A stretch of 64,000 bases of DNA from JACNKV01 sp964422145 (GTDB taxonomy: Bacteria; Fidelibacterota; Marinisomatia; Marinisomatales; JACNKV01), in NCBI GenBank assembly GCA_964422145.1, contig CAYQZV010000003.1:62001-126000 (forward strand). Direction: 5' to 3'. The stretch's first letter is position 1. Every line of letters starts with the position of its first letter. The notes beneath the pieces are model-generated. The model was not told the origin of the DNA. It ran no database searches and worked only from the letters and a program-made list of their open reading frames with translations. This document shows, piece after piece, positions 9,853-18,911 of the stretch. The translations under genes were made by a program, and so were the position numbers.

Positions 9853-11394
9853 TTATTTAATATACTCAGCGGATACCAGCGTCATTCCGTCTTTTGTCGT
9901 TTTTGTAATATGGAGATGATGATCGGCTTTGTCGAAGATCTGAGGTAAATGCGAAATGCAAATCACCTGTTTTGTTTTGGACAATTTTAGTAAACTGGCG
10001 GCAACCTTTTCAGCAGCTACACCTGAAATTCCGGAGTCAATTTCATCAAAAACCATCGTTTGAATCGGGTCATTATGTTGAAATACGGTTTTTAATGACA
10101 GCATGATACGTGAAATTTCACCCCCGGAAGCTATCTTTGTCAAAGGTTTTGGTTTTTCTCCGGGATTTGCACTTAAATAAAATTCTACAAAATCGATCCC
10201 TTTCGGTGTTGTCTTTACAAAACGGTCATCTTTAGTAAAAAATGAATCAGGATCGTCTTTGTGAGAAATTCGTATTTCAAAAACGGCTCTAGGCATACTT
10301 AAGGAATGCATTTCCTTCTCCACCGCTTTAGACAATTCACTCAACGACTTCTGTCGGACATCATGGATCAACGCGGCTTTCCTGACATAATCTGCTTCCA
10401 ATGATTTGATCTGTTCTTTTAACAGATTTTCATCTTCACTCAAGGATGCCAACGATTGAAGTTCGTCTTCAATTTGAGATCGTTTCAAATGGATGGATTT
10501 GATGGTCCCGCCATATTTCCGTAAAAGTTTTTCAATTGCTTGAAGCCGATCATTGATTTCAGTTAGATGTTCCGGATTAAATTCCAACGATTGCCGGTAA
10601 TCCGTTAATCCTTCTGCGGAATCTTTCATCATGACTAATATTGATTCCATAGATTCATTGATTGATTCTAATGATTTGTCGTATCTTGTCAATGAGTTTA
10701 GCGTTTTCACGATCAATGCCATTTGATTATAGACAGATTGATCATAGTCGATCATATTGTAATTGATTTGCCGAATGGACGAGATCAACTCCTCAACATG
10801 GCTGAGTTTCTGAAATTCGACTCGTAATTCACTATCCTCATTTTCCTGAGGATCAACTGCATTAATCTCGTCTCTCTGGAATTCGAGTAAATCCCGTTTT
10901 TCTTCTTCCTGAACTTTTAATTGCTGAAGATCTGTCAGTTTGTGTTTTGTTTCATGTAACTCAGCAAATATTTCCTCGAGTTCTTTCACGTACTTTTGGT
11001 TGCTGCAAAAACTGTCGAGATAATCGATGTGTGTACCCGGATTCATGATCAACTGCTGTTCATGCTGTCCGTGAAAGTCGATCAATCCATTAGTGATATG
11101 TTTGTAATCTTTTACAGGGATCGGTTCTTCATCCACGAAGGATTTTACCCGTCCGGCATTGGAGATCAATCGCCGGTAATGTTTATCATGAACCATCGCT
11201 TCAATCACGGATTGTTTACTTCCGGTTTTTACCATCGTTTGATTTCCGTTAGCTCCCATTGCGACGGAAAGAGCTTGAAGAATGATCGATTTTCCTGCAC
11301 CGGTTTCACCCGTGATGACAGTGAATCCATTGGCGATATCAATCGCCATTTCATTGATGATCGCAAAATCTTTGATGTATAATTTCTCAAACAC
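9853..11394 (-). CDS. recN: DNA repair ATPase RecN
   Basis: SMC-like ATPase acting in double-strand break repair. The N-terminal GETGAGKSI (about residues 30-38) is Walker A. A long coiled coil occupies the middle (about residues 130-360). The C-terminal ASGGEISRIMLSLK signature and MVFDEIDSGISG Walker B complete the ATPase head. At 513 residues it is somewhat shorter than the 550-570 typical of RecN, the shortening lying in the coiled coil. It begins with GTG and overlaps the upstream VanZ-like gene by 8 bp. Confidence 0.95.
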   Translation of the reverse strand: MFEKLYIKDFAIINEMAIDIANGFTVITGETGAGKSIILQALSVAMGANGNQTMVKTGSKQSVIEAMVHDKHYRRLISNAGRVKSFVDEEPIPVKDYKHITNGLIDFHGQHEQQLIMNPGTHIDYLDSFCSNQKYVKELEEIFAELHETKHKLTDLQQLKVQEEEKRDLLEFQRDEINAVDPQENEDSELRVEFQKLSHVEELISSIRQINYNMIDYDQSVYNQMALIVKTLNSLTRYDKSLESINESMESILVMMKDSAEGLTDYRQSLEFNPEHLTEINDRLQAIEKLLRKYGGTIKSIHLKRSQIEDELQSLASLSEDENLLKEQIKSLEADYVRKAALIHDVRQKSLSELSKAVEKEMHSLSMPRAVFEIRISHKDDPDSFFTKDDRFVKTTPKGIDFVEFYLSANPGEKPKPLTKIASGGEISRIMLSLKTVFQHNDPIQTMVFDEIDSGISGVAAEKVAASLLKLSKTKQVICISHLPQIFDKADHHLHITKTTKDGMTLVSAEYIK

Positions 11395-11740
11395 TTTTCT
11401 TTATTCTTGTTTTTACAAGAATCATTCCAGCCATAAAACCAAGGACATCAGCAATTCCGTCATAAAGACTGGCATCACGTCCCGGAACGAATGACTGGAG
11501 GGTTTCATCCAATAGTGAAAATGCAACGGCATAAATAAGAATAAGCAATGAGCGTTTGAATGTCAGTGGTAGAAAACTATAACAAAACAAGATGCTGAAT
11601 AATCCGTATTCGATAAAATGAATTAATTTGTCATAGGATAAAAATTTGATATCAGGAAAAGATTTTCCCGGGATTGATGACAATCCGAGGATCAGGAGCA
11701 TGTAAATACCGAGGGCGATCCGTGTGTTACGTAAGCTCAT
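11387..11740 (-). CDS. VanZ-like membrane protein
   Basis: Small integral membrane protein of 117 residues with about four helices. It shows VanZ-family features: an early LSSIPGKSFP, a KLIHFIEYGLFSILFCY helix carrying His and Glu, and the DETLQSFVPGRDASLYDGIADVLG segment. VanZ proteins are named from glycopeptide resistance, but most homologues have no known function; resistance should not be inferred here. It overlaps both neighbours (14 bp with the NAD(P)HX repair gene, 8 bp with recN), so translation is probably coupled. Confidence 0.85.
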   Translation of the reverse strand: MSLRNTRIALGIYMLLILGLSSIPGKSFPDIKFLSYDKLIHFIEYGLFSILFCYSFLPLTFKRSLLILIYAVAFSLLDETLQSFVPGRDASLYDGIADVLGFMAGMILVKTRIKKSV

Positions 11741-13250
11741 ATTGGCGCATAACCTTTGGTATCTGTGTTAACAAATCGGTTGCGATCAGTCCACGAAACC
11801 CTGATTCATCGATTAAACTGTCGGCGGCTTTTCCGTGTAGAAACACACCGATCTGAGATGCTTCAAACGGTGGAATTCCCTGTGAGATCAATCCGGATAT
11901 CATCCCGGCTAACACATCCCCGGTTCCGGCAGTCGCAAGTCCTTGATGACCGCTGTTATTCAGCACAACGTGTCCATTTTTCCCGGTGCAAGTCGGGGCA
12001 TTCTTTGCTACAACGACCCCGGACGTTTTGTTCAACAATGACTCAAATTCCGAAGGAAATTCGTTTTTGATCGACTGATGGTCTGTTCCGACGATTGCAG
12101 CCAATTCACCATAATGCGGTGTCAAAACATAATCAGAATTGATTTGATCGAATAGGTCATGATGATGAACAAAAATGCGAAGCGCATCTGCATCAATGAT
12201 CATCGGGATCGTCAAAGTTTTTACGAGTTTCTCCACCAAACCCACTGTAGATTCATTTCCTCCGAGCCCCGGTCCGATCAACAAAACATCTGCCCATTCA
12301 AACATGCATTTCATATCACTGAAATTACTTTCGCTAAGATATCCTTTTCCCTCATCGGGGCAGGATAATGTCATTCCTTCGATGATATTTGTTTCATACG
12401 TTTCATTCAATGATGCAGGTGCACAGGTTACAGTTAAACCGGCACCGGAACGTAACGCTCCGTAAGTTGCCAATGCTGCTGCACCGGTCATCCCGGTTGA
12501 TCCGGCAAGAATTAGGACTTTGCCTTGTTTATGTTTATACGTATCAACTGCGGGTGGTTTCAACCAACGGTAGCATAACGCTTCATTAAAATCACTCCAA
12601 CGATAACCCGTTAACTGATCGTCAATATCCGGAAATCCAATTTCCACCGGAACTACGGTTCCTGAGTGATGACTTCCGGGATTGAAACGTAATCCGGTTT
12701 TGGGTTTACCCATCGTAACGGTAACATCTGCGATCACAGCACCATCAGCCGCTGTTCCGGTATCAGCATTGACGCCTGACGGGGCATCTACTGCGAGTAT
12801 TTTCCCGGAGCATTGTTTAACCCATTTTGTCCATTCTACAACCGGAGGGCGAATTTCACCTTGAAACCCGGTACCTAATAATGCATCGATCACCAAATCA
12901 TACTCGTCAGTTTTTGGCGGAGTTGTTTTGTGGAAGATCGGAAGGTTACTATCTAAGCATAATTGATAAAAATGTTTTGCGTCCCCGCTGACCTCATCCG
13001 CTTTTGGGATGGAAAATAATGTTATCTTATACGATTTAAGATGAATTGCAGCAGCGAATCCGTCTCCTCCGTTATTTCCTTTTCCGCAGCAAATGGCAAT
13101 CCGTTTAGACGTATCATTTTTCAGCATATCTGTTGCAATTTTTGCTACTTGCTGCCCTGCATTCCCCATCAGACTGATCCCTGAGATACCCATTTCATCC
13201 ATGGATATTCGATCAAGCTCCTGTGCCTGTTGTCGACGTAATACTCTCAT
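11727..13250 (-). CDS. nnr: Bifunctional NAD(P)H-hydrate epimerase / ADP-dependent dehydratase
   Basis: Metabolite-repair enzyme restoring damaged NAD(P)HX to NAD(P)H. The N-terminal YjeF_N half (about residues 1-215) is the epimerase, with GKGNNGGDGFAAA and DALLGTGFQGE. The C-terminal ribokinase-like half (about residues 225-505) is the ADP-dependent dehydratase, with GSTGMTGAAALA, HYGELA and TGTGDVLAGMISGLI. At 507 residues it matches the fused bacterial form. It overlaps acpS by an ATGA start-stop. Confidence 0.95.
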   Translation of the reverse strand: MRVLRRQQAQELDRISMDEMGISGISLMGNAGQQVAKIATDMLKNDTSKRIAICCGKGNNGGDGFAAAIHLKSYKITLFSIPKADEVSGDAKHFYQLCLDSNLPIFHKTTPPKTDEYDLVIDALLGTGFQGEIRPPVVEWTKWVKQCSGKILAVDAPSGVNADTGTAADGAVIADVTVTMGKPKTGLRFNPGSHHSGTVVPVEIGFPDIDDQLTGYRWSDFNEALCYRWLKPPAVDTYKHKQGKVLILAGSTGMTGAAALATYGALRSGAGLTVTCAPASLNETYETNIIEGMTLSCPDEGKGYLSESNFSDMKCMFEWADVLLIGPGLGGNESTVGLVEKLVKTLTIPMIIDADALRIFVHHHDLFDQINSDYVLTPHYGELAAIVGTDHQSIKNEFPSEFESLLNKTSGVVVAKNAPTCTGKNGHVVLNNSGHQGLATAGTGDVLAGMISGLISQGIPPFEASQIGVFLHGKAADSLIDESGFRGLIATDLLTQIPKVMRQYELT

Positions 13251-13621
13251 GACAATGTAATCAATACAGCAAAAGCTACGGCAGAATCATGAGAATGTGA
13301 AATGGAGACTTTACATTGATATGCAGAGGGCAATTCAGCGTGGATTACAACTGTTGGAGCTCCACTTTCTTCAGATAGAATTTCAATATCTTTCATCGAA
13401 ATTTCTGAAAGTAATTTTGAGGATAAGATCGCTTTGGTTACTGCTTCTTTTGCAGAAAACCGACCGGCATAATGTATTGCTGGATTCGCTTTATTTTCGC
13501 AATAGGCTCTCTCTGCTTTTGTAAAAATCCGGTTTAAAAATCGTTCCTTTTGATCAGAACTTAGGATAGACTCTATCCGAGAGACAGACAGAATGTCCGT
13601 CCCGATGAAAACATCATGCAC
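13247..13621 (-). CDS. acpS: Holo-[acyl-carrier-protein] synthase
   Basis: Transfers 4'-phosphopantetheine from CoA to acyl carrier protein. The 124 residues contain both family signatures: GTDILSVSRIE near the N terminus, whose Asp binds Mg2+, and RFSAKEAVTKAI with the catalytic Glu. The reading frame starts with GTG inside the end of the HAD gene, an 8-bp overlap, and ends by ATGA overlap with the NAD(P)HX repair gene. Pairing of acpS with the repair gene is common in bacteria. Confidence 0.95.
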   Translation of the reverse strand: MHDVFIGTDILSVSRIESILSSDQKERFLNRIFTKAERAYCENKANPAIHYAGRFSAKEAVTKAILSSKLLSEISMKDIEILSEESGAPTVVIHAELPSAYQCKVSISHSHDSAVAFAVLITLS

Positions 13622-14297
13622 TGTTTAACTCTTCAATAATGCCGACGATCTGATAAATGTCATCCACTTCCCAATCTGCGCCGGAATCTTTTACATCAAA
13701 TTTGTCACCGTAACGGGCGAATAAGGTTCGTATCCCTAATTGCTTCGCACCGACGATATCTCTTTCCGGCCAATCACCGATCATCAACACTTCATCGGAT
13801 GTCACATTTAATGCACTCATCGCCATTTTAAACGGAACCGGTGACGGCTTATGCACTTTAGAATCGTCAAACGTAATGACGTGATCAAAAATGTGATGCA
13901 GATTCAGATAATAGATACGCATCCAGGCTTCCCTGCTAGGCGCATCGGAAACAACGGCGAGTTTGATTCCTCGCTTTAATAATTCAAATAATGTTTTTTT
14001 TACGTTCGGATATACTTGAAGTGTGGCTTCTCTTGCCCGACGGTAAGCGACAATCCCTGCAGCTAAATATTTATTATTGACCGTACCAGATTTTGTTTGA
14101 AGATAATCATTGAAGATAGTTTGATTTTCCCATCCGCTTTCTTCGTACATTTTAAAAATTTCATGATAAGCTTCTTCTTCATCGATGGCAAGACCGGCTT
14201 CAACCATCGCAGACAAGGATGCCCGAACGGCATACTGTTTCATTTTGACAAAATCCAGAAGGGTATTGTCTAAGTCAAAAATAACAGCTTTTATCAT
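13614..14297 (-). CDS. HAD-superfamily hydrolase
   Basis: Haloacid-dehalogenase-fold phosphatase of 227 residues. Motif I is VIFDLDNTLLD with the nucleophilic Asp. Motif II is AVVSDAPS, a lysine (KVHKPSP) gives motif III, and GDWPERDIVGAKQLGI gives motif IV. A helical cap lies between motifs I and II. The ATG at 14297 is chosen because the ten extra residues of the longer reading run back into a hairpin (14305-14324). The substrate cannot be named; phosphoglycolate-like or nucleotide phosphatases share this layout. Confidence 0.85.
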   Translation of the reverse strand: MIKAVIFDLDNTLLDFVKMKQYAVRASLSAMVEAGLAIDEEEAYHEIFKMYEESGWENQTIFNDYLQTKSGTVNNKYLAAGIVAYRRAREATLQVYPNVKKTLFELLKRGIKLAVVSDAPSREAWMRIYYLNLHHIFDHVITFDDSKVHKPSPVPFKMAMSALNVTSDEVLMIGDWPERDIVGAKQLGIRTLFARYGDKFDVKDSGADWEVDDIYQIVGIIEELNSA

Positions 14298-14304
14298 GAT
14301 AGGA

Positions 14305-14324
14305 AACGAAGGAGTTCCTTCGTT
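14305..14324 (-). terminator. Hairpin between the TPR and HAD genes
   Basis: A perfect 9-bp inverted repeat (arms AACGAAGGA and TCCTTCGTT, two-base spacer) lies between the stop of the TPR gene and the chosen HAD start. It could attenuate or end transcription from the TPR gene. The following T-run is short (TTTCC), so a full intrinsic terminator is doubtful. It may instead affect initiation at the HAD start 8 bases further on. Confidence 0.45.
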
Positions 14325-14330
14325 CAAATA

Positions 14331-15641
14331 TTAATCTTGGTACTTCTGAGGATTTTTAACTTTATCAATTTCGTATTCAGCCATTTTCCGCCAGGAGCGG
14401 TCATTTCGCGCTTTTTCAAACGCATTGAGTGCTGCGGTTTTATTTCCTTTTCCACCGCACCATTCAGCAATACCCAGCTCAACCCAGCCGCCGCCAAAAG
14501 ATTTTTTCCGATCCGTGGCTTCACGAGCGGCACGAATAGCATTTTCACAATCGGATAACTGGTTATATATCTGAGCTAAACGATACCATGCCGTCGCATT
14601 CTTTGGTTTTAACGAAACAGATAATTCAAAATATCTTGCTGCTTCATCTAAAATTTCCTTTTCAGCATAGATCATGCCTAATAATTCAAACGGCTTTGCA
14701 TAGGAAGGATCAACCTGTGTCGCCATTTTTAGGACTTCCTCTGCTTGATCGAATTCTTTTCTCTCAACGTAAATTTTTCCAATCTCAGCATAGGCTTTTG
14801 CATATCCGGGATGAACTTCAACTGCTTTTTCGAACGAAACTAATGCGTTATCTGCATCGCTGTTTTTATTATAAGCAATTCCCAAAGCAAACCAACCTTT
14901 ATAGAAATTCGGATTGATCTCTATGGCTTTGACATAGGATTCAATTGCTCCGGTAATATTCTGCATTTTTGTTTCTATCACACCGATCTGGTAATAAGCT
15001 TGATAGAAATTTACGTCAATGGTTAATACTTTACGATAACTGTCAATAGCTTCTTCAAGATTTCCCCGTTTGTATGAGGTGTTTCCTTCATTGAAGGTCT
15101 TTTTTGCAACATTGGTCAATGCAGCACGGGCATTATCATGATCGGGGTTGATCGTTAGCGCTTCTTGAAAATGGAGAACAGCCGTTTCAAAATCTTTCAA
15201 ACGGAATTTCGCAAGTCCCAGGCTGTAGGCTGCTTCACTATAAAACGGGACTTTTTCCAAAACGACTCGATAGGATTCATACGCTTCATCAAATCGACCG
15301 TTACTCATCAATCGTGCACCATCGCCCATCAAAGTGTTGATTTCTTTCAGCCGATCAAATTCATCGCGATATTCTTGGTTATTTGGATCAGTACTGATCG
15401 CACTTAATAAATGCTTTTGAGTATCATCCATATTTCCTTTACGAAACATTAGTTTCGCGTAATAAACATGTGCTGCGGCAAATGTATCATCGTTGGATAA
15501 AATCTGTTGGAATAATTCTTCTGCTCGTGAATAACTCTTGTTATTGTACGCTTCAACTCCCTGTTGAAACAGCTCATCATTGGTTTGTCCAATAAGAATT
15601 CCAACTAAAACAATGCTGATAATATTAACGTATTTTCTCAT
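14331..15641 (-). CDS. Exported tetratricopeptide-repeat protein
   Basis: A 436-residue protein with an N-terminal signal peptide (about residues 1-19, ending LIGQ) followed by about ten TPR units covering most of the chain. Repeat cores with the usual W/Y-G-A-P pattern include AYSLGLAKFRLKDFETAVLH, AYYQIGVIETKMQNITGAI and AYAEIGKIYVERKEFDQAEE. TPR solenoids mediate protein-protein contacts; the export signal suggests a periplasmic or membrane-associated scaffold. No enzymatic motif is visible. It lies downstream of tRNA-Leu on the same strand. Confidence 0.85.
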   Translation of the reverse strand: MRKYVNIISIVLVGILIGQTNDELFQQGVEAYNNKSYSRAEELFQQILSNDDTFAAAHVYYAKLMFRKGNMDDTQKHLLSAISTDPNNQEYRDEFDRLKEINTLMGDGARLMSNGRFDEAYESYRVVLEKVPFYSEAAYSLGLAKFRLKDFETAVLHFQEALTINPDHDNARAALTNVAKKTFNEGNTSYKRGNLEEAIDSYRKVLTIDVNFYQAYYQIGVIETKMQNITGAIESYVKAIEINPNFYKGWFALGIAYNKNSDADNALVSFEKAVEVHPGYAKAYAEIGKIYVERKEFDQAEEVLKMATQVDPSYAKPFELLGMIYAEKEILDEAARYFELSVSLKPKNATAWYRLAQIYNQLSDCENAIRAAREATDRKKSFGGGWVELGIAEWCGGKGNKTAALNAFEKARNDRSWRKMAEYEIDKVKNPQKYQD

Positions 15642-15665
15642 GTGTATCCTTCATTCAAAATCTTG

Positions 15666-15749
15666 TGCCGAAGGCCGGACTCGAACCGGCACGCCCTCTC
15701 GGACACTACCCCCTCAAGATAGCGTGTCTACCAATTCCACCACTTCGGC
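15666..15749 (-). tRNA. tRNA-Leu, anticodon GAG
   Basis: Read on the minus strand, the 7-bp acceptor stem GCCGAAG/CTTCGGC, a D-arm with TGGTAGACA, and an anticodon stem CTATC/GGTAG enclosing TTGAGGG place the anticodon at GAG. A long variable arm (TGTCCGAGAGGGCG) marks a class II leucine tRNA. The T-arm has GGTTCGAGTCC. The discriminator base is A. CCA is not encoded and must be added after transcription. The gene lies between secG and the TPR gene. Confidence 0.96.
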
Positions 15750-15760
15750 ATGAAATGTAT

Positions 15761-16108
15761 TTATTCCTCTTTCGGAGGATCAGAGGATTCTACTCCCATC
15801 GGCAGGGAAAGATCCTGACCGGGAGTAACAGCTTGACTTTCTGATTCCTGTTTTAACAGAGATTCCGGTTCCACCGCAGACGGTGTGGAGAAAAAACTGA
15901 TCAAAATAGCCAGAACTAAAAAGATCCCTGCCAGCCAGGCAGTCAATTTACTTAAAAATGAAGCGGCTCCTCGGCCACCCATAATCGCACTCGTGGCTGT
16001 ACTTCCAAATGTACCTGACAGACCGCCGCCCTGGCTTGCCTGCATCAGGATCACAATGATCAGCAAAATACTGACGAGTGTATGTATTCCGATAAAAAAT
16101 CCTTGCAC
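15761..16108 (-). CDS. secG: Preprotein translocase subunit SecG
   Basis: Accessory inner-membrane subunit of the SecYEG export channel. Two membrane helices (about residues 4-24 and 53-72) flank a glycine-rich cytoplasmic loop, ASQGGGLSGTFGSTATSAIMGG, containing the family QGGGL(S)GxFG pattern. A longer hydrophilic C-terminal tail brings it to 115 residues. The start is GTG with AAGGA seven bases upstream. It follows tpiA by 10 bp, a common bacterial order. Confidence 0.95.
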   Translation of the reverse strand: MQGFFIGIHTLVSILLIIVILMQASQGGGLSGTFGSTATSAIMGGRGAASFLSKLTAWLAGIFLVLAILISFFSTPSAVEPESLLKQESESQAVTPGQDLSLPMGVESSDPPKEE

Positions 16109-16118
16109 GATTTATTCC

Positions 16119-16880
16119 TTATGATTCTTGTTCTACTTGTTTAATTATGGACGTAAACGAATCTACATCTAAACTTGCTCCGCCGATTAAAAATCCGTCA
16201 ACACCATTTGAATTGATTAAGTCAGCCGCATTTGCTGGTTTAACTGATCCACCATATAAGATCGAAACAGCTTCAGCTTCTTCAGCTGTATACATTTCTG
16301 CCAAGTGATCTCTAACCATCTGGTGAGCTTCCACTGCTTGTTCAGGAGTGGCCGTTACACCGGTTCCTATTGCCCAAACGGGCTCATAGGCGATTACCAC
16401 ATCGGATAAGGATTCTACTCCATTTAATCCGTTTGTAAGCTGACGGATAATAATATCTTTTGTTTGCCCATCTTCCCGTTCTTCCAGTGTCTCTCCAATA
16501 CAAAGGATCGGGATCATCACAGCACTCAGTACTGATTGCACTTTCCGATTGATCCACTCGTCGGGTTCTCCGAAAACGTGTCTTCTTTCTGAATGCCCGA
16601 TAACGACATACTGAACTCCGCAGTCCAACAACATTTGAGTCGATACTTCCCCTGTGAAAGCACCTTCCTTTTCCCAGTGGCAATTTTGGGCTGCGATCGA
16701 GTAGGCTGACGGCAAACTCTCTACTATGTTAAATAACGTCGGAAAAGGCGGGCAGAATATAACGTGAGTCTTCTCTATATCCAAACCTAAATTCAAGATG
16801 TTTTGGATGAAGACTCTCCCCTCAGAAGGGGTTTTATACATTTTCCAGTTTCCGGCAACAATCGATTTTTTCATTTTCAT
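16119..16880 (-). CDS. tpiA: Triosephosphate isomerase
   Basis: Glycolytic enzyme interconverting dihydroxyacetone phosphate and glyceraldehyde 3-phosphate. The substrate-binding Lys is in GNWKMYK, the electrophilic His in VIGHSERRHVFGE, and the catalytic Glu in AYEPVWAIGTG, followed by the flexible loop and YGGSVKPANA. Full-length TIM barrel of 253 residues. Its ATG overlaps the pgk stop by one base (TAATG); an in-frame ATG two codons later (16874) is an alternative start. Forms an operon with pgk and secG. Confidence 0.97.
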   Translation of the reverse strand: MKMKKSIVAGNWKMYKTPSEGRVFIQNILNLGLDIEKTHVIFCPPFPTLFNIVESLPSAYSIAAQNCHWEKEGAFTGEVSTQMLLDCGVQYVVIGHSERRHVFGEPDEWINRKVQSVLSAVMIPILCIGETLEEREDGQTKDIIIRQLTNGLNGVESLSDVVIAYEPVWAIGTGVTATPEQAVEAHQMVRDHLAEMYTAEEAEAVSILYGGSVKPANAADLINSNGVDGFLIGGASLDVDSFTSIIKQVEQES

Positions 16881-18064
16881 TACTCCATACTTGATAAAGC
16901 GGGTAATATTTTTCCGCTTAATAATTCTAAAGATGCTCCACCTCCGGTAGAGACATGTGACATTTCTTCGATGAATCCCAATTTCTTAACCGCTGCAGTT
17001 GTATCACCACCTCCAACGATCGCGAGAACGCCTTCTTCATTTGCTGATGCCATGGCTTTGGCAAGTTCTTTGGTTCCTTGTTCAAATCCCGGAATCTCAA
17101 ACACACCCATCGGACCATTCCAAACAACGGTACCTGCAGACTGAATTACATCAGAAAATCTCTGGATCGTGTCCGGTCCAATATCCAATCCCATTTTATC
17201 AGAAGGAATTTTATTGATGGGAACAAGCATTCTATTTTCTGCATCCTCTAGGTTATCGGCAATGATGATATCCTTTGGAAAATGTAAATCCACTCTCTTA
17301 ACTCTCGCTTTATTCAGGATGGACTTGGCAGTTAAGAGCATGGTTTCATCCACGAGTGAACCGCCGACCTGCATTCCTTTCGCCTGCAGGAAGGTAAATG
17401 CCATTCCGCCACCGATGATGAGCGAGTCAGCTTGATCAAGGAACGTATCAATCAGTTCCAACTTTCCACTAATCTTTGCTCCGCCGAGGATCAGCACAAG
17501 CGGACATTTGGGACGTCGAATTGCAGCTTGCAAATATTTCAACTCGTTTTCCATCAGAATACCAATTCCCTTTTGATTGAAAAACGATGTAACACCGACA
17601 TTTGATGCATGAGAGCGATGAGCTGTCCCGAAGGCGTCATTGATAAAGATATCGCCGTGTTTAGCCAGTTTTGCGCTGAATTCCATATCATTGGATGTTT
17701 CTTCAGCATGGAATCGTAAATTCTCCAATAAATGAATTTCACCGGGTTTGAGCCCGAACGATACATCGATGGCATCTTCAGACACGCAATCATCAGAAAA
17801 TTTGATCGGTTTCTCTAGTAATTCGGCTAATTCTTCACCCACCGGAATCAGACTCATATCCGGATTCACCTCGCCTTTCGGTCTTCCCAAATGAGACATC
17901 AGCACGACCGACGCACCAGCTTTCAAACAAATTTGAATCGTATGTAATGAGGATTTAATCCTGAAATTATCAACAACGGTTTCACCGTCCAATGGGACGT
18001 TATAATCCACCCGTATTAACACGCGTTTATTCTTCAGATCAAACGATTTCAGTGTTTTAATCAT
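16880..18064 (-). CDS. pgk: Phosphoglycerate kinase
   Basis: Transfers phosphate between 1,3-bisphosphoglycerate and ADP in glycolysis/gluconeogenesis. Landmarks in order are RVDYNVPLD, HLGRPKG, NDAFGTAHRSHAS, GGAKISGKLELID, WNGPMGVFE and GGGDTTAAVKKLG. At 394 residues it is complete. It overlaps the comF-like gene upstream by ATGA and tpiA downstream by one base, so comF-pgk-tpiA-secG are probably translated as a coupled unit. Confidence 0.97.
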   Translation of the reverse strand: MIKTLKSFDLKNKRVLIRVDYNVPLDGETVVDNFRIKSSLHTIQICLKAGASVVLMSHLGRPKGEVNPDMSLIPVGEELAELLEKPIKFSDDCVSEDAIDVSFGLKPGEIHLLENLRFHAEETSNDMEFSAKLAKHGDIFINDAFGTAHRSHASNVGVTSFFNQKGIGILMENELKYLQAAIRRPKCPLVLILGGAKISGKLELIDTFLDQADSLIIGGGMAFTFLQAKGMQVGGSLVDETMLLTAKSILNKARVKRVDLHFPKDIIIADNLEDAENRMLVPINKIPSDKMGLDIGPDTIQRFSDVIQSAGTVVWNGPMGVFEIPGFEQGTKELAKAMASANEEGVLAIVGGGDTTAAVKKLGFIEEMSHVSTGGGASLELLSGKILPALSSME

Positions 18065-18747
18065 AATTCCTCCGCAATGATTTTAGACGTGCAGCACGTC
18101 ATTGCAGTAACCGTAGCAGCACCATTATTTTTACATTCTTTTGCACAAACAGAGATCGTCGAACCTGTCGTTAACACATCATCGATAATTCCGATATGTT
18201 GTCCGGACAAGTCGGTCGTTACTCTTATCGCATTTTTCATATTGATTTCGCGCTCCTCAATGGATAACGTTGTTTGCGATTGAGTAAATTTTACTCGTTT
18301 CAGGATATTCGGTTTATTTGGGATTTTCCAAACATCCGATATCCCTTTCGCAATCCACTGGGCTTGGTTGTATCCTCTGTCCCGTTTTTTCACAGGATGA
18401 AGAGGAACTGGAAGCAAAATATCGATGGGTTTCACGTCCGATAATGGTATAAGTTTCGCGAAATCACGGCCTAAACCATATCCCAATTTAGCACGTTCTT
18501 GATATTTAAGAGAATGAATAACCTTTTGAATTTCAGGTGTGAAATACCATGCGGAAAATGCACGATCTATTTCTCCGGGGTTCGTGATTTGATCCACCCA
18601 ATTTTCTAAATATGTTGGTTCAAATTTATCGAAGCACTCTGTGCAAATGCCATTTCTGTCATCATCAATGATCGCTTGACATGCTAAACATGAATTTGGA
18701 TAGACCAGATTTAGTATTTGTTTTAAATATGTGAGGTTAATTTTCAT
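18061..18747 (-). CDS. ComF family phosphoribosyltransferase-like protein
   Basis: A 228-residue ComF homologue. The N-terminal zinc ribbon is seen as CLACQ and CTECFDKF. The C-terminal type I phosphoribosyltransferase fold carries the PRPP loop IGIIDDVLTTGST and the upstream RGYNQAQWIAKGI. ComF proteins take part in uptake or processing of transformed DNA, but many are found outside competence operons and the reaction is unproven. It is the first gene of the minus-strand run that includes pgk. A divergent 164-bp gap separates it from the gene at 18912. Confidence 0.88.
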   Translation of the reverse strand: MKINLTYLKQILNLVYPNSCLACQAIIDDDRNGICTECFDKFEPTYLENWVDQITNPGEIDRAFSAWYFTPEIQKVIHSLKYQERAKLGYGLGRDFAKLIPLSDVKPIDILLPVPLHPVKKRDRGYNQAQWIAKGISDVWKIPNKPNILKRVKFTQSQTTLSIEEREINMKNAIRVTTDLSGQHIGIIDDVLTTGSTISVCAKECKNNGAATVTAMTCCTSKIIAEEL

Positions 18748-18911
18748 ATAATTAATGAAACAATTTATTGAATGTGAAATATTAAATGAAACATGATTAT
18801 TAGTGTAGTTTAATTGCAGCCATAAAATTTGTGATATCTCATTGTTTATAGATTAATATCTTAGTAACTACTTTTCTTGTACTCTAGCTAAAATGCCCGT
18901 AACTTTTTCGC

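Noticed and set aside
11387..11740. Glycopeptide-resistance role for the VanZ-like protein
   Set aside because: There are no vanH/A/X genes nearby, and VanZ-like proteins are widespread with unknown roles.
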